Shown here one piece after another: positions 13,701 to 25,902 of a stretch of DNA of 64,000 bases. Both the position numbers and the translations under genes were made by a program. The stretch is from Phallusia mammillata. Lineage: Eukaryota; Chordata; Ascidiacea; Phlebobranchia; Ascidiidae. Position 1 is the first letter of the stretch; each line of letters begins with the position of its first letter. The DNA is taken from contig QLIY01000174.1 of the NCBI GenBank assembly GCA_003260075.1, positions 62,001-126,000 of the forward strand. The letters run 5' to 3'. Under the pieces are notes generated by a model. It saw only the letters and a list, made by a program, of their open reading frames with translations, was not told the DNA's origin and made no database searches.

Positions 13701-14814
13701 GGCGACTTCTCGAAATTAATCCAAAAGTGGCGAAACCAAAATTCAGCTGCTGTTTAGAGGGTTCGACGCGTGCAATAATGCTATCCCATCCCTCTGTGAT
13801 AACACACTAGCAATTGTAATTCGGAAACCTTTTATTGAGCACTCGCGCTAATGGCTTCGCGTTCCCACACTGCTGATTGTGATCGAACAATACCCTCACG
13901 GAAATCGTAACGACCGCGCTGTAGTAATTTGTACAATATTGTGGAAACAGTTTTTGTGTTCTGCCGTCATTACCAGGTGCGAATTACACCGATTTCGGTA
14001 GGGATGGTCGCTTATTTTGCATATTATTCTGTATCGATTAAACTGTGCAAAGCACAAGATGTTCTGCGTATTCTAATTTTCTCAATAATTACAAGCTCGG
14101 CCCATTGAAGGCGTTATACCGAATCAAGTATTCCCATATGACAAGGCACAGGGTAGAAATCTTGAGCCGTGATCGCTGGTCTGCATGGCCGCTTCAGGGC
14201 TGATCCTAGTATTAATGTATTCGTCTTAACTTAGGTTAATAATGTTACGTTTATTTTTTGCAGCTATTCTCGAGATTCAAAGTGTGCAAGAACACGGTGT
14301 AGTGACAATAAGAGGAGCTGCCACTGGCCGTTACATTTGTGTCACCAAGCAGGGAAAGGTCAAGGCGAAGGTAAGAACATTGAGCGCAATACGTTTCCGT
14401 TTGCTATTTAAAGCTCCCATCATAGCGAGTCAGGTCACTTTGCAATTTGGCAAGCTTGCGAATTACCAAGCAGTGTGGGATCCTAATCCATTTTAACTTC
14501 AGTATTGAGAAAATTGAAGATAAATTTGATTTTAGTAATACTTTTCTCCTGGTTATTATTAATAACTTATCAACTAGTTGATTCGTGTGGATTCGGTTTA
14601 CCACTACAGGCCTCGCAAACATTTGTCCAATTAACATTACACGTTTATTTCTCGGAATACACAAATGCCATTGGTCGACAATCAACACGTGATTAACCGC
14701 AACGCTTCCCGCCATTTTCACGCGAAATCGAATTTTTAATTGCGGCTTCCAATAGCGCTATTAACTTCGCGGAAACTAAAGCCTAACTGCCCCCGGATCG
14801 GGCTCCGGAGCTCG

Positions 14815-14887
<73 letters not shown>

Positions 14888-15811
14888 TATCCCCGATGTG
14901 CGTCATCAACGTCCATCGGGGCTGACACGGAAACCGGGGTTGAACGGAGAGCCGAATAATCGTCGGACATTTACTTAATGATCGCGGCGCTATTCTCACG
15001 ACGCGAGGTAATGACCGCGGCGCTAATCGCACGGACACGGTTCCGGATTTGCTTCCAGCGTCGCCACAGCGCAAAGTTGCCTCATTTTCGAGTTCAGTTT
15101 TCCGGATATTTGGGTTTGAGCCGGGAAGGTAGGGATTCGCAAAGTAAACTCAACTTAGTGGTGAATAGAGCAATGACGCGCGGCTCGCAAAGATACAGTT
15201 GCGTCGCGTGCCCAGAAACGTCTCCTAAATCAACACAAACGCTCCCGCATGCCCTTAAACACGGAATATTCACGCCAGTTTGTTGCTAATGTCAAAACCA
15301 TGCGGTTACATTCGCATTCCATACTTCCATCATTGGCACAGATATAATCGCAAACGTAAATGATAAAAAGGGCAAAATGAATTACAAAATGTGACTGAAA
15401 TACTCCAGTGTATTTTGCAAGCGAATGTGTTACAAATATTCTTGTGACCTTTCAAGCCACTTGAAAAATGCGAAGCTGCTTGGAGAAACAAAATTGACAG
15501 TTGGTTGGCGACGTGTTTAAGCGTTTCGTGACCGTTTGCATATTGACAGCGCGATAGTAATTGTCTCGGCCCGCTTGGAGCGCTGCCCGCAATCGCACAA
15601 TTAACTGTTCAATCCGACGAGCACCTCACATCCGTTTTGACTTGATCCTGTGAGATTCGACAGCGCTCAGCAACGTTGACAGGCAGCGCTGACTAACCCT
15701 TGATCAACGATAATTTCGCGATACACCCGACAATTTGTTCAATAGCCGATACCGTCTTCTTATTAATCTTCTCGGGCGCTTGGGCAGGTCTTTCAGCAGC
15801 GTTTCAACGAT

Positions 15812-15876
<65 letters not shown>

Positions 15877-18107
15877 TAACAGGCAAGCCGCCATTAAATA
15901 CAACGTCAAGGGCAGGGCCACGGCAAAACGCTGGGAACCGACGGCCGCCCCCGACCTAGACCTTGTTGTTCGAGGAAGCAATCGCTATTAGCCCGCGAAT
16001 TTCACGTCGAACTGTCATAATTGCAGGCTGCTGGCCCACACCAAGCGCAGGGCGGGGCACAACGCAATTAAAGCCACATCAGAGAGCAAATGCACGGCGA
16101 TATTAGGCCACTTCTGCGGTGGTGCGGTCTTGCCAACCACGGGACCCCGGGTTCGATGTAGACGATAAAATTTCTTGCCCACATGAACATTCGGTTGGTT
16201 TGCAAGCGGGCGGGAAAAAAGCAACATCAAAACAGAATCGCTTTATTGGGTCACAATGATCCCTACGTCACTAGCAGCGTGAGAAATCTTTCAGTGAATA
16301 TAAGATTTGAACGGGACGCCCACCGAGCGACGCGACATGCCTAGGCACGACACGCGACATAGTGTTCCGCGACACGCCTTTTAGCAACCCCCAGCACTCA
16401 GCAAAACACAATGGTTCGGCGGCGAGCTTTGTGATGCGTCGTTAAATGCACAACACAAACAGCCTCACTGCGATAGGCTTGAAGCTGCCTTCGGTTGCAG
16501 GAGCTGTACACAAGCGACAGTACACACATTGCTTAACCTGTCAACACGCTTGGAGTAAACGATTTCGGTGCATCGTAGTTGAGCCCTTTTCGCGACGAAA
16601 TTGCGCGTTCCTGAAAACCGCAGTAATTTAGGGTTTGGTGGCATCCTATTTCTGATGCTATTTTAGACCAGTGGCTGAAATCGGCGTCTGGGGCACCGGT
16701 GTCGTATTACTAACATTAGCATGGGGTCTTTGCATGGCTCCTGGCGTTGGAAATAATGGATCTTTAGGGCAGCCGTCGGCGATAACTCCAAGACACAATA
16801 GCGCTGTTTATTTAAGTGGCAATGTCGCAGGGTAGCCGTAGCACGCAAGGCAGATTCGTATCGCCGCCATCGCAGAATGAACGCGAAATCCCGTGAAAGC
16901 AAGTTGGAATTACAGGGGGCCTAGTCTAAGGAGCGTGCGGAATGCAGCGCGGGACAAACATGGCGCGGTAAGGGAACAACAAGCCCCGATAAACATCAGC
17001 TGTTCCCGCACCCTGCTACTTGTGAGCGATCGGCGAATATCAAAGTTACTGTGGTGCCCTCCACTTCAAGTTCTGCCCATTCGTTTCCAGTCAAGCCCGA
17101 ACGAACTGGGGGAGGGAGAGGGCTTTGCGTATCCCTGAGGACACGACCTTGCTCGCTTGCATGTTGTTTTATAGTTAACAAAGAGTTTTGAGGTCGGACG
17201 TTGTCAGGATCCTTCAGTGGCAAATTCCGTGGTCTACCTGCGGTACCTTGGTTTCATGTTACACTGGCGCGTGCAACCGCCGACAATGGGCATTATTTGC
17301 CGGACAAACGGCTCTGCCCCGCACTTTTAACCTCGCGTGTCTTTGCATCCGTCGCCCGCAAAAGGGAATAATCGCATGCGAAGATCCGATTGTCCCTGCA
17401 GCACGTGTTCGTTGCAACCTAACACCGCAAGCGCGCCTTGGTGAATCATAATACAGCCACACACTTGAAAAGCGAACAATTAACGGATCTTGGATGGTAT
17501 TAAGTGATCGAAAATTCGCCCGCTAACCTACAAGCTCGAGAACAACTCGACCTATAGTGGTAAACCGAAGTGCGCTTTCTTTATATTGTACAGACTACAC
17601 CGTTAACAGTTTCAAGCCGTTTTAACAGGGTTTTTCTCTTTACAGATACGATACCAGCCCAAACAATGCAACTTCACTGAGAGCATTTTGTCCAATAATC
17701 AAAACACCTACAAGTCGCTGACAAAAAAATGCAAGAATTGTTTCCTGAGCATGAAACGCAACGGGAAGGTGCCGAAAATCAAAAACCAGAACCCGAACTC
17801 GCCCAAGACGCACTTTTTACCCCGATCCGCCCAAGCTGCAGCCTACAAACCTGCCGAAATCACCATCCAAGTAACGTCCCTTCTTCCCTCGTCTTCTACT
17901 GACCCTGTAAAAGTATTCGCGACGACCTCGTCTTCGTCGAAAGTGTCAGTGTGGCCGACGTCGTCACGCGATACAGGAAAGCGCTCGAAAAAACGTCCAC
18001 GAAAAGGGAGGGGGCCTGCAAAGGGGGGCAAGCCCTCTCGGGGGCACTCCACCCGGCGTCAGCAAGCCGGTGGGAAACGTAGCCGCAAGGAAATAGTGCT
18101 TCGATGA
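10764..18107 (+). CDS. FGF-family growth factor with basic N- and C-terminal extensions (FGF-A)
   Basis: Exons 10764-11571, 14264-14370 and 17646-18107 (phases 1 and 0; GT-AG) give 458 aa. The FGF core runs from about residue 236 to 365: RLYQKEGRSYHLAVLPNGKV, then GRYICVTKQGKVKAK, then CNFTESILSNNQNTY, ending in THFLPR, with Lys-rich heparin-site-like sequence before the end. Expected role by family: secreted ligand of FGF receptor tyrosine kinases, binding heparan sulfate. A hydrophobic stretch at about 90-105 (VALFFVFVLFCL) is the only signal-like segment, so the 85 residues before it are odd. The start is the first ATG after an in-frame TGA at 10731-10733; an unseen upstream exon could replace it. 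Residues 171-205 and 416-454 are Lys/Arg-rich. N-X-S/T sites are at about 131, 137, 268 and 314. The core looks nearest FGF8/17/18 by eye, but subfamily is not settled. Family call is firm; N-terminus uncertain. Confidence 0.87.
11572..14263 (+). other. FGF-A intron 1
   Basis: Begins GTAAGTGCC and ends TTTTTTGCAG. The sequence is GC- and CpG-rich compared with the right half of the window. It carries a copy of the SINE-like repeat near its 3' end; no internal exon could be supported. Confidence 0.7.
14094..14220 (-). repeat. SINE-like dispersed repeat, copy A
   Basis: Contains ggcgttataccgaatca, then cccatatg-caaggcaca, gtgatcgctggt-tgcat and gctgatcc-agt. It shares this order of blocks with 48090-48215, 50984-51146 and 63024-63180. 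In the other copies the minus strand shows a B-box-like GGTTCGAAYYCC, so a tRNA-derived SINE read on the minus strand is likely. Confidence 0.55.
14817..14884. other. 68-C run
   Basis: Uninterrupted C run in FGF-A intron 2, with no duplication of its flanks. A probable gap filler. Confidence 0.6.
15814..15875. other. 62-C run
   Basis: Second long C run in FGF-A intron 2, with no duplicated flanks. A probable gap filler. Confidence 0.6.
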
Positions 18108-18717
18108 TTGGAACCCATTCCTAGGCGAGTGCCAGAACCGGTTTATCACGTGAAACGATGAGCGACGGCCCGAGACTAATGCGGTGCATTGTGGGTAGAT
18201 GACACGTGACTAACGATTTGACCAATGACCGAGCTCTTCACTTTGAAGTTGTGCTGGAGTCTGTATATTACCGAAAAACGCAGCAGATTCGCTTGATGCG
18301 AAGTGCTGAAACGGTAGTTTGGTGCAAAACAGCGGGCTAAACACTCCTTAGTCCTGCCTCCGTTAATATTTATTTTGTTTCCTGAAGAAAATATATTCTA
18401 TATCTGTTGACGCTAACGCTGGTTCGTTCCCTTCACTGTAGCGTCTGTTTATTTCTTTTTCTATTCTTGTCGTTATATTTATACCGCTCTGATGCTACAA
18501 GGCATTTGTTAACCTGTTTTAGAGAAAACTGAAATGGGCTAAAATTCTTTACTTTCCTCTTATCCTTTCTATGTTGAACACGTGACCAAAAGGCGGGAAA
18601 CTCTGGCTGAAATTTTTTGTCGATATTTTAACAAGTTTCGATTGAGTTCCTTGCATTCGAGTTTTTTTCGCTTTTTTCTATTTATTTTGCGCCTTTTTTC
18701 GAAAATACAGTAACTGA

Positions 18718-18723
18718 AATAAA
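18718..18723 (+). terminator. Candidate FGF-A poly(A) signal
   Basis: AATAAA about 610 nt after the FGF-A stop codon; the first canonical hexamer noticed downstream. Not confirmed by any transcript evidence. Confidence 0.3.
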
Positions 18724-20970
18724 ACGTGTTTGTTGACGATGGATTTTTAAAAGACTTCAAGCAACAGAAAAAAAGCAAGACCAAATTCAAGTTTGTAACA
18801 AAATTTCGTTACCATCTGTAATCAACCTTTTAAATTAATCAGACAAAAAGATTTTGAAGGTGCTATTAAATTGATAGTTGTATAAATGTTATGTGGATAA
18901 AAGGAGCCCATTAAAGCAGCAGTTATACAGATACACTACAATTATCAAATCATTAAAAGAAGTGATTTGAACTGACGATAAGTAGGACAAACCATAGTGG
19001 CACGTTTAAAAACGACAACATAATATATAGAAAAACGAAAATGATTTTGCGTATTTGAGACGTTTTTTATTCGCAAGACCTATATTCATTAAAATTGTTC
19101 TAAAAACTGACAAATCTAATTCGGTAGTTATTAAGTTCAAAGACATAATTGTCTGTACTCCACAGAAATTGAGTCTTACAATTTAACAAGCTTTTAGGTG
19201 TTAAAACTCGTCGAGAATGAGAAAGTTTTGGCTGCCGGCTATACAGTCTAAAATCCTCCGGTTTTCGAAACGTAAAATCCCGTTTCATACTTGTGATAGT
19301 TATCAGTTTTTTTTCAAAAGTAAAATAGGCGTTATACAACAGGTGTGCGTTTCAAAGTTTTTAGTCGTTTCCGATCGAAAGCCGGCGCTGGTGAAGGTTT
19401 TGTGGTGAACCGGCGGTTGTATCTTCTACCGCTGATCTACCAGAAGCTAAAGAGGCAAACATCGGCATATGACGTGGTAGCATTGACACACAGAAATCAG
19501 CGTCAGTTCGGCGAGCCACTAAGCCTATTGGGTCAAGTGTAATTGCACCTTGAAAGCCTGAAAACGTGTCGGACGACCCACTGCACTGTCAGCCCTCTGT
19601 CTTTTTGCAAGTTGATCGCCGTTGAACGGAAATAAGAAGATAATGCCTGGAAAGCACTCACGCCTCTTGATGTAAACCAAAACCGCGCGAACAGCAAGAC
19701 CTGCCAGAACCACATGTGACTAAACCCATCAATGTTTTAGGACGCCTTTTTCCCGCAAAATGACTTGACAAAATACGGTGTTGTTTTTGTTTTGTTTCTT
19801 GTGCCTAATGCACGCAACATAAGGCAATCAAAGGTATAAAGTCCCAATGCCTATTTTTATGTACAAGAAAAGGGTGTCATCCGATTTTTAAAAAAACCAT
19901 ACAATAGTTTACAAAATTTGCGACCTGTTCCTTTAGTATAGTACGTTTTTAGTTGTAACGTAGATGGGCCTTGATATCTGCAGGTACCTTATTTTAAACT
20001 TAAATATTATTCGTCAGCTGGTTTAGCTGCAAACCAAACCATTTATATCTGCCATATTTTTACGATAAGAGCACAATTCGATACAAAAGTAACAGATTTT
20101 CTGAACCATGGTGCGCGTTGCATGATTAAAACAACGTAATAAAAACCTTTCGCAATTGCGTAATGGTTTTTTTTTAACCTTTTAGTTAAACATTTAGTCA
20201 ACATATAGTTTGCGTTTGATCTATGCTCAGCCTGTACTTATACAGCACCTACGCGTTTGGTTATATTATTAGAAGACCATTGTAGGTGCGTTGTGGTTAC
20301 TTTGGGGTCAAGACCTTTCACTGGGTCTTGTACGTTGGCCTCTTCAAACAGAAATAAGGGTAATCACCTTTCCCACTACACGTCTAGCTACACGAGATAT
20401 CAAACAAAATTGGCCGAAAATCGCGATGTGAAATCCCGCGACGGATATCACCTTTGGGGTCCAATATTAAATCTTGACACTGATGTTGTGTCAGACACGG
20501 ACATCGACAGTCTGGGGTGCCTGTTTTAGAGACAGGTGTTTGGCGCTGGGTTACAGGTGTTTCAATAGCAATGACTAGTAATAACAGATAGGGTGAATGC
20601 TGACAGATGCCTACAAGTCCCATAGGCGTGGGGGGCTTAGCGTAGGGGTAAGGGTGGGTCCCCATGGTTTTGAATTTTTGTTTATAGTATAAGAGTGTCG
20701 ATTGACAATGATCTCTCGCCGTGACGTGGTCGATTTTGAGCGAGATAATTATTGTTTGTGGTGCACTGACATGTATTTGAGACTTCGCAATCCACAAAGT
20801 AAATTTCACACAATCCACCCTACCCTGGTGTAAAGCATACGATACCAGAAGAAAATTAAATATAGAAGTTTCTTTGTTATACTGTTTTACTGCTTTTAGT
20901 TTATTTTATTCATTTTAGCGTGTTTGTTTTAGCACTCATTTTTATCGATTTGTATTTCGATTTCCAGGAA

Positions 20971-20996
20971 CTGATGATGCCACACAGGCGAAATAT
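20971..20996 (+). repeat. Hammerhead-like hairpin motif
   Basis: CTGATGATGCC-ACACA-GGCGAAATAT: the CUGAUGA and GAAA core boxes flank a perfect 3-bp GCC/GGC stem, but one extra base follows CUGAUGA. Stems I and III are not obvious. Similar spacing recurs at 21977 and 22257. Confidence 0.4.
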
Positions 20997-21976
20997 ATAT
21001 TCCTTTATTAAACCGACTGATTCTGTTTTACCAAGGATTTTATCGTCCATGGGTTTTACTCTACTCTAGTCAAAAAGGCAAACAGTGATCGTCAGGTTAC
21101 GCCATGCTGTTGATGGTTTTGATCTATTACTAAAGTTGTTATTTTAAATATAGAAAATACTTTTCCAAACTCGTTGAGGTCACATTTGATGGTGTAAGGA
21201 AAATTTTCAACAAGTTTGTACTTCTGAGGGATCTGAGGGACCCATTAATGCTAAAGTGTAAAATTCAAAAGCGCAATTACACATTAATTTTATACTGTTG
21301 CCTTAAAGCTAAAAAATACCGTTGCTGACTCTCAATTTACAAGCTCTCTAGCAATTTAGTTTCAATCCTATTCCATATTTTGAAACATTGCCAATTTCGA
21401 AATGCGAACTGCTCATTATTTTCACAATTTATTGACGCCGGTGCATGGTCTGCGTGCTTCCGTTTAAACGTCAATAACAGCATTCAGGTAGCCATCAATC
21501 ATCTGCGGTCAACCTGTATACGTGTATGCCTGGATACATACGAACCAAACACGCAATTAACGCCCGGTTCATAATGTCACACCGTGGAATCTCGAGTAGA
21601 ACTGTATTTTAAGTAAGTTTTCCACATCACAATTCAACACGTTTCGCATACACACCTACCACAGTGGCAACAAATTAATAGTGACAACTTAAACTGGGCA
21701 ATTTGAAGGGTTTAGTATTGCCATTTGCCCTGCTCTTTATAGGTTTGAAGTAGTTACGTACATAAATTGACATAACCAATATAAGTTGTACCATCAGCCC
21801 CAACCTTTATTGACTTTAACGGGTTATAAGCTGTCCTGTTGACAAACGTGGTTACCCACGGACGAACGGTATTGGGCAAAAGTTTAGGGGTGGGTGCATC
21901 AATTCTTAGTGACGTAAGTGTGAAAGACTGGATGTACGACACTGTACTATAGTACGTGCATTCAGTGTTCTTAACC

Positions 21977-22050
21977 CTGATGAAGGCAACCTGTACAAGA
22001 CGTCGAAATGTCGGTACAAAAATACAATTGCCAGAAGAGTTTTTTTTATG
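21977..22050 (+). repeat. Dispersed repeat with hammerhead-like motif
   Basis: CTGATGA-AGGC...GACGTC-GAAATG followed by tcggtacaaaaatacaattg, then ccagaagagt. Nearly the same downstream block is found at 5121-5155 and, diverged, at 39620-39660. Confidence 0.55.
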
Positions 22051-22256
22051 GATGATATGCCTGGCGGCAGCAGCAGCAGCTAATATGCTATGCATTTACT
22101 CATTATTAACAATATGTTTACTTTGTGTTATTGGTTGCTTTTGCACCAATGAACTAAAGTTTTACAATTTGTTAGTGTCGGTTTATATTCATATGAGCTC
22201 GTTATATCTGCTTTCTATTTTATAAGAACGTTGCGCTTCGTAGTGTGCCATTGTCT

Positions 22257-22292
22257 CTGATGAAGGCTTCTTAAATGGGACGTCGAAACGTA
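22257..22292 (+). repeat. Dispersed repeat with hammerhead-like motif, short copy
   Basis: CTGATGAAGGC...GGGACGTCGAAACG; shares the core boxes with 21977 about 280 bp upstream but lacks the aatacaattgcc block. Confidence 0.45.
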
Positions 22293-23780
22293 TGTTGTTT
22301 ATTATAAAACTACTCGAAATTTTTTTTGCCTGTCTACTTGTTGTCCTCAAAGCAACAGAGGGATGCAAAAGGTATTGGTCCGTATTTCGGCCTCATATGT
22401 TTTAGCACCTGTTGGCTTAAATTATATGTTATATTTACATATATTTTTCGTTGAGGATGGTGTTTTATAGATTAGACATTAGACTCTAATCTATCATTAG
22501 AGTGTATATACTTCGGGCAAAAGTAATTTTCTCAACCGTTTTTTTATTTCTCGCACATTTTAAATATACATCAAAGTTTCTTTAACATATTAATCCTGCA
22601 CAACATAATTTTCTTCGCAAAAGAATCACCCCAAAAACTTTACCCTATATACCTCAAAATATATATCTTACTGGGATTCAAATTTGTAAAACAGTGGGTG
22701 AATTCACCATGATTTTAAACGCCAGGATGTTAAAGCTAGAAGTAAAAGTGATCAAATGGGCGGCAAATATTTTATTAAAATAACTTTAAACCAATTTTAC
22801 TACGCGGTTATTTTTGGAACAAAATGTTATGAAATCATCATTGAGACTGTAAACCGTTTTGTCATGATCAAGTTCTGTTTCATTCGTAGCGTGAAATCAT
22901 AAGAAACCGATTGGCAGAACGCTTTAAGATGCCACATGCACAAGTGGTAAGTTGTCACTAGTCAAGTGGTTTGCTGATGCCTCCTACGCAGCCGCTGTAG
23001 CAACAATCAAGCATCATGTCGGATTCACACACGCCACTAATGACACCGAGCAGAAAAAGAACAAGACTTAAGGTCCAAACCGAACACGCCCGGTACTTTT
23101 TGCAAAAAATAAATCTGATTTCAACGCGAAACCGCCCAAAATCTCCCGGCCGAACTAAACAAGGTTGCGGCAAAAAGATAACGCTGCACGGACGACTCAT
23201 GCTAAAGGATTACGCTTAATTAATAGCTACTTGCCCGAACAAATCCCCGTCTGACGTTTGGCGTTATATTCGTGTACTCCGCGGTCGTAATACTTAAATT
23301 GCAGTGGTCAGCCGTTATGGATCACATTATCTTGAGTTTTTTCCACGAAATCATGAAAATTGTTTTGGCAGAAACCGCTACGCAGGGTCAACTAGTCAGG
23401 GATAATTCTCTGAACTCAATTGACTCACACATCCAACACCCAGGCGTTTAACTTTTAACAAAAAGGAATATTGTGTTGTAAATTGTTAATTTAACAGCAG
23501 TCAGATGATATGATTTTTATGGTGGATAATATGATTTTTATGCAAACCGTCAACTTTTTGTGCGTAAAACGTTTGTTACAGTTGAGTTGAGTTTATTTTA
23601 CTCGATGAAACAATCCTAGTAACACAATTGCGCTAAAATATTCACCTTGCCGAAAAATTGAAACGTTATAAAGCGCGACAAATTAGAGGGCACAAACGGT
23701 GGAAAAATGGTACACGCGCTGCAGCTATACCGTTAATTGTGTGTTTCATGCGTACATTAAAGCTTATATGATTAGTGTAG

Positions 23781-23801
23781 TATATATATATATATATATA
23801 T
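23781..23801. repeat. (TA)n microsatellite
   Basis: About ten perfect TA units. Another simple repeat, (GC)n-(GT)n at 60451-60469, lies in hnRNP K intron 10. Confidence 0.9.
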
Positions 23802-24369
23802 GGATGATCTGCTGTCATTTTGCTGTCATGTATGAGCCTACATTAAGATTTATTTTTACTGTAACATATGCGAATAAACTGTACATGTGTGAATCTGCGA
23901 TTTAAAGAGTGTTTTCCCAAGTTTATTGTGTAAAAGCGGTTGTGTGGCGTGTCCGCAAATAGACACAACAGCCGCACAAACACTTAATACTACAAATTAT
24001 ACGACAACATTTCGGCTTCTTTCATTGTGGTTGCCAGCTTACAAAGTTTCATAAGAGGCCAACGCAAGAGACACGCCTCTTGATACGGGTTTCCCAGATG
24101 AAATCGTGTTTGTGGGAAAATGTGTATACGATCTTGCTTTAAACCAGTTTTTAGATGCCACTAAAAGTTATTCACGTATAGAACAAGTTGTACATTTTTT
24201 TTTAGCTCAAAATTCATTTAAATGTGTTAAAGTCGCCTCTTTACTGCCCATTCGCGGACACATTCAACTTAAAAAAAAGAAAGCCCATGTTTTAGCCCAG
24301 TGCTTCCTTTATCAACTATTTCCTCACTTAATAATTCAAAACATTTTTATTCCTCCCCAATAGATTACA

Positions 24370-24493
24370 TAGTTATATTCCCAGAGCTGAAGTGAATATT
24401 TACAAACCACATGTACAAATGAAAGTAAATTCTTCCCCTCGAGTTTTAGAGTCTCACCCCTGGGAGGAATTCCTCTCCTGTAGGGAACCACTG
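24370..24493 (+). mobile_element. hAT-related dispersed repeat, right part
   Basis: Homologous to 41086-41190 (shared ttatatt-cc-gagct-aagtg, atttacaaac-acatgta, taaattctcccctc-agtttta). It ends in GTAGGGAACCACTG, a hAT-like terminus. A left end was not identified with confidence. Confidence 0.45.
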
Positions 24494-24652
24494 TGTTAGC
24501 CTTTTACTTTTAAATGTGGCGTAATGTTGCAAATAGGACATGACATAGCACATGACAAATAATGATTGATGATATGAATTGAAGAATATGGTTGGATTAC
24601 GATTCATGAATTAAGTTACACATGAGGATTATACAAGCTTCTGGATTTGATT

Positions 24653-25902
24653 TTATAAGATAGACTTGGTTGTGGATGTTAGGTTGTTTATTCGAACTTG
24701 TAACTCTTCGTCAGGTGGGTTTTCTTCAAGAAATTTTTCTGAAAGAAACAACACGTATAATATGATTCGATTGTTTTCCTTAAAACGTAGGTACTTTTTT
24801 AAAAATGATCTTCAAATGTGATTTTTAAGTTTGCTGCAAATAGTTCAATCTTGTGAACACAAGACGGTTGCGCGAACCAGTCGGCCACATCTTGGCAAAG
24901 CTTCTAACCCCAATTTGAAAGCTTAACTGCTTCTCTTTCCAACCCGATGGTCGGTTAAACTCCTTCAAGTAAAACACAAAAACAAAACACAAATGAAAAA
25001 ATGTTTCATCAGACTTGCAAAAAAACAGTCAACCCACTTTGAGTATATCATATTCAGACATTGCCTGTTAACCAAGAATAAAATTAGAACAAACAAACAA
25101 CAATAAGTTCCTCAATTCTGATTTAAATCTTAGAATCCATTTAACAGTACAGGGTACAGGTTAATTGTTCAAAATCATAGTAAACATACTAACCATATTT
25201 GTAGAGCACTTTTTTTGTATAGGGAAGGTTCGAAATTATTCTTCCCACTTTTCCATTCGACTTGATACGGAGATAACACGGAAAACACGCCAATGACTTG
25301 AAGTAGACAACGTTTCGACCGAAGTTTATTTCTTCAAAGTCGCATCTCTCCTTTCTGTATATTTTCTGCACAAAAAATAAGCTTTCAAATCAGCCAGTGT
25401 ATCTTAATTTAGTTGGTTTGATGTTGACTAAAATATGATTTTTGTCTTGCATGCAGCTAAATGAACTAGATTGTCTGTACTTACAAATCCTTTCACTCTT
25501 TTTCTTTTGTTGACACAAATGTATCGTCCAGATTCAACGCCAGTGATTGTTACTATTTTGTCCTTGTGAGTGTTTTTGATCTCAAGTATGGCTGTGAATA
25601 CAAGTTGAGGATTAATGATATCAATAAAAAAACAAACTTAACAAAACAAACCTAGTCAAAGTACTTAACTTACAGTTTTTTGAACGTAAGGTCTCCGTCT
25701 CTCCCCTAACTTTGCCATCAGCATACACCGCCAAATAAAAAGCACCTGACCCCTGATTGTGCAACATAACCCTTCTGGTGGGTACATGGACGGTTGTTAG
25801 ATTATCATTTGGAATTGCTGACACATTTTCATGGTCAGAGCAGCACAAGATAATTTCAAATCCGAACACAACAACTAAAATTATCGATTTTATGCCGAAC
25901 AT
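24653..25902 (-). CDS. Divergent FGF-family growth factor (FGF-B), tail to tail with FGF-A
   Basis: Minus-strand exons 25902-25674, 25591-25485 and 25365-25194, plus a possible fourth, 24738-24653. The start ATG opens a typical signal peptide (MFGIKSIILVVVFGF to about residue 22), so secretion is expected. Core pieces: GAFYLAVYADGKVRGE (exon 1), SILEIKNTHKDKIVTITGVE then SGRYICVNKRKRVKGF (exon 2), and ERCDFEEINFGRNVVYFKS then YLRIKSNGKVGR (exon 3). The 107-nt second exon and phases 1 and 0 are identical to FGF-A, supporting a shared origin. Exon 3 can read to a TAG at 25189-25191 (170 aa) or splice at a GTTAGT donor to exon 4, which is in frame and ends at TAA (197 aa). The usual HFLPR-like end is replaced by KKVLYKYG, so the beta-trefoil end is unusual. 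N-glycosylation sites are at about 26 and 34. Family call firm; 3' end uncertain; subfamily unassigned. Confidence 0.8.

Larger units (their letters stand above)
14371..17645 (+). other. FGF-A intron 2
   Basis: Begins GTAAGAACA and ends TTTACAG. It contains two long C runs (68 and 62 nt) that probably mark gaps, so the true intron length is unknown. No further exon is needed, because phase 0 joins exons 2 and 3 in frame. Confidence 0.7.
18108..24652. other. Intergenic region between the convergent FGF genes
   Basis: Holds the 3' UTRs of both FGF genes and repeats: hammerhead-like motifs near 20971, 21977 and 22257, a (TA)n run, and a hAT-related segment near 24370-24493. Base composition becomes clearly AT-rich shortly after the FGF-A stop. 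No other gene is supported. Confidence 0.55.

Noticed and set aside
20384-20818. 144-codon minus-strand open frame
   Set aside because: Starts at GTG and contains no recognised motif; possibly part of an old repeat, but not supportable as a gene.
25194-25365. Hammerhead-like string (tgaagaa...gtcgaaacgttg) inside FGF-B exon 3
   Set aside because: The exon aligns well with the FGF core here (CDFEE...Y), so the similarity to the dispersed repeat is probably chance.
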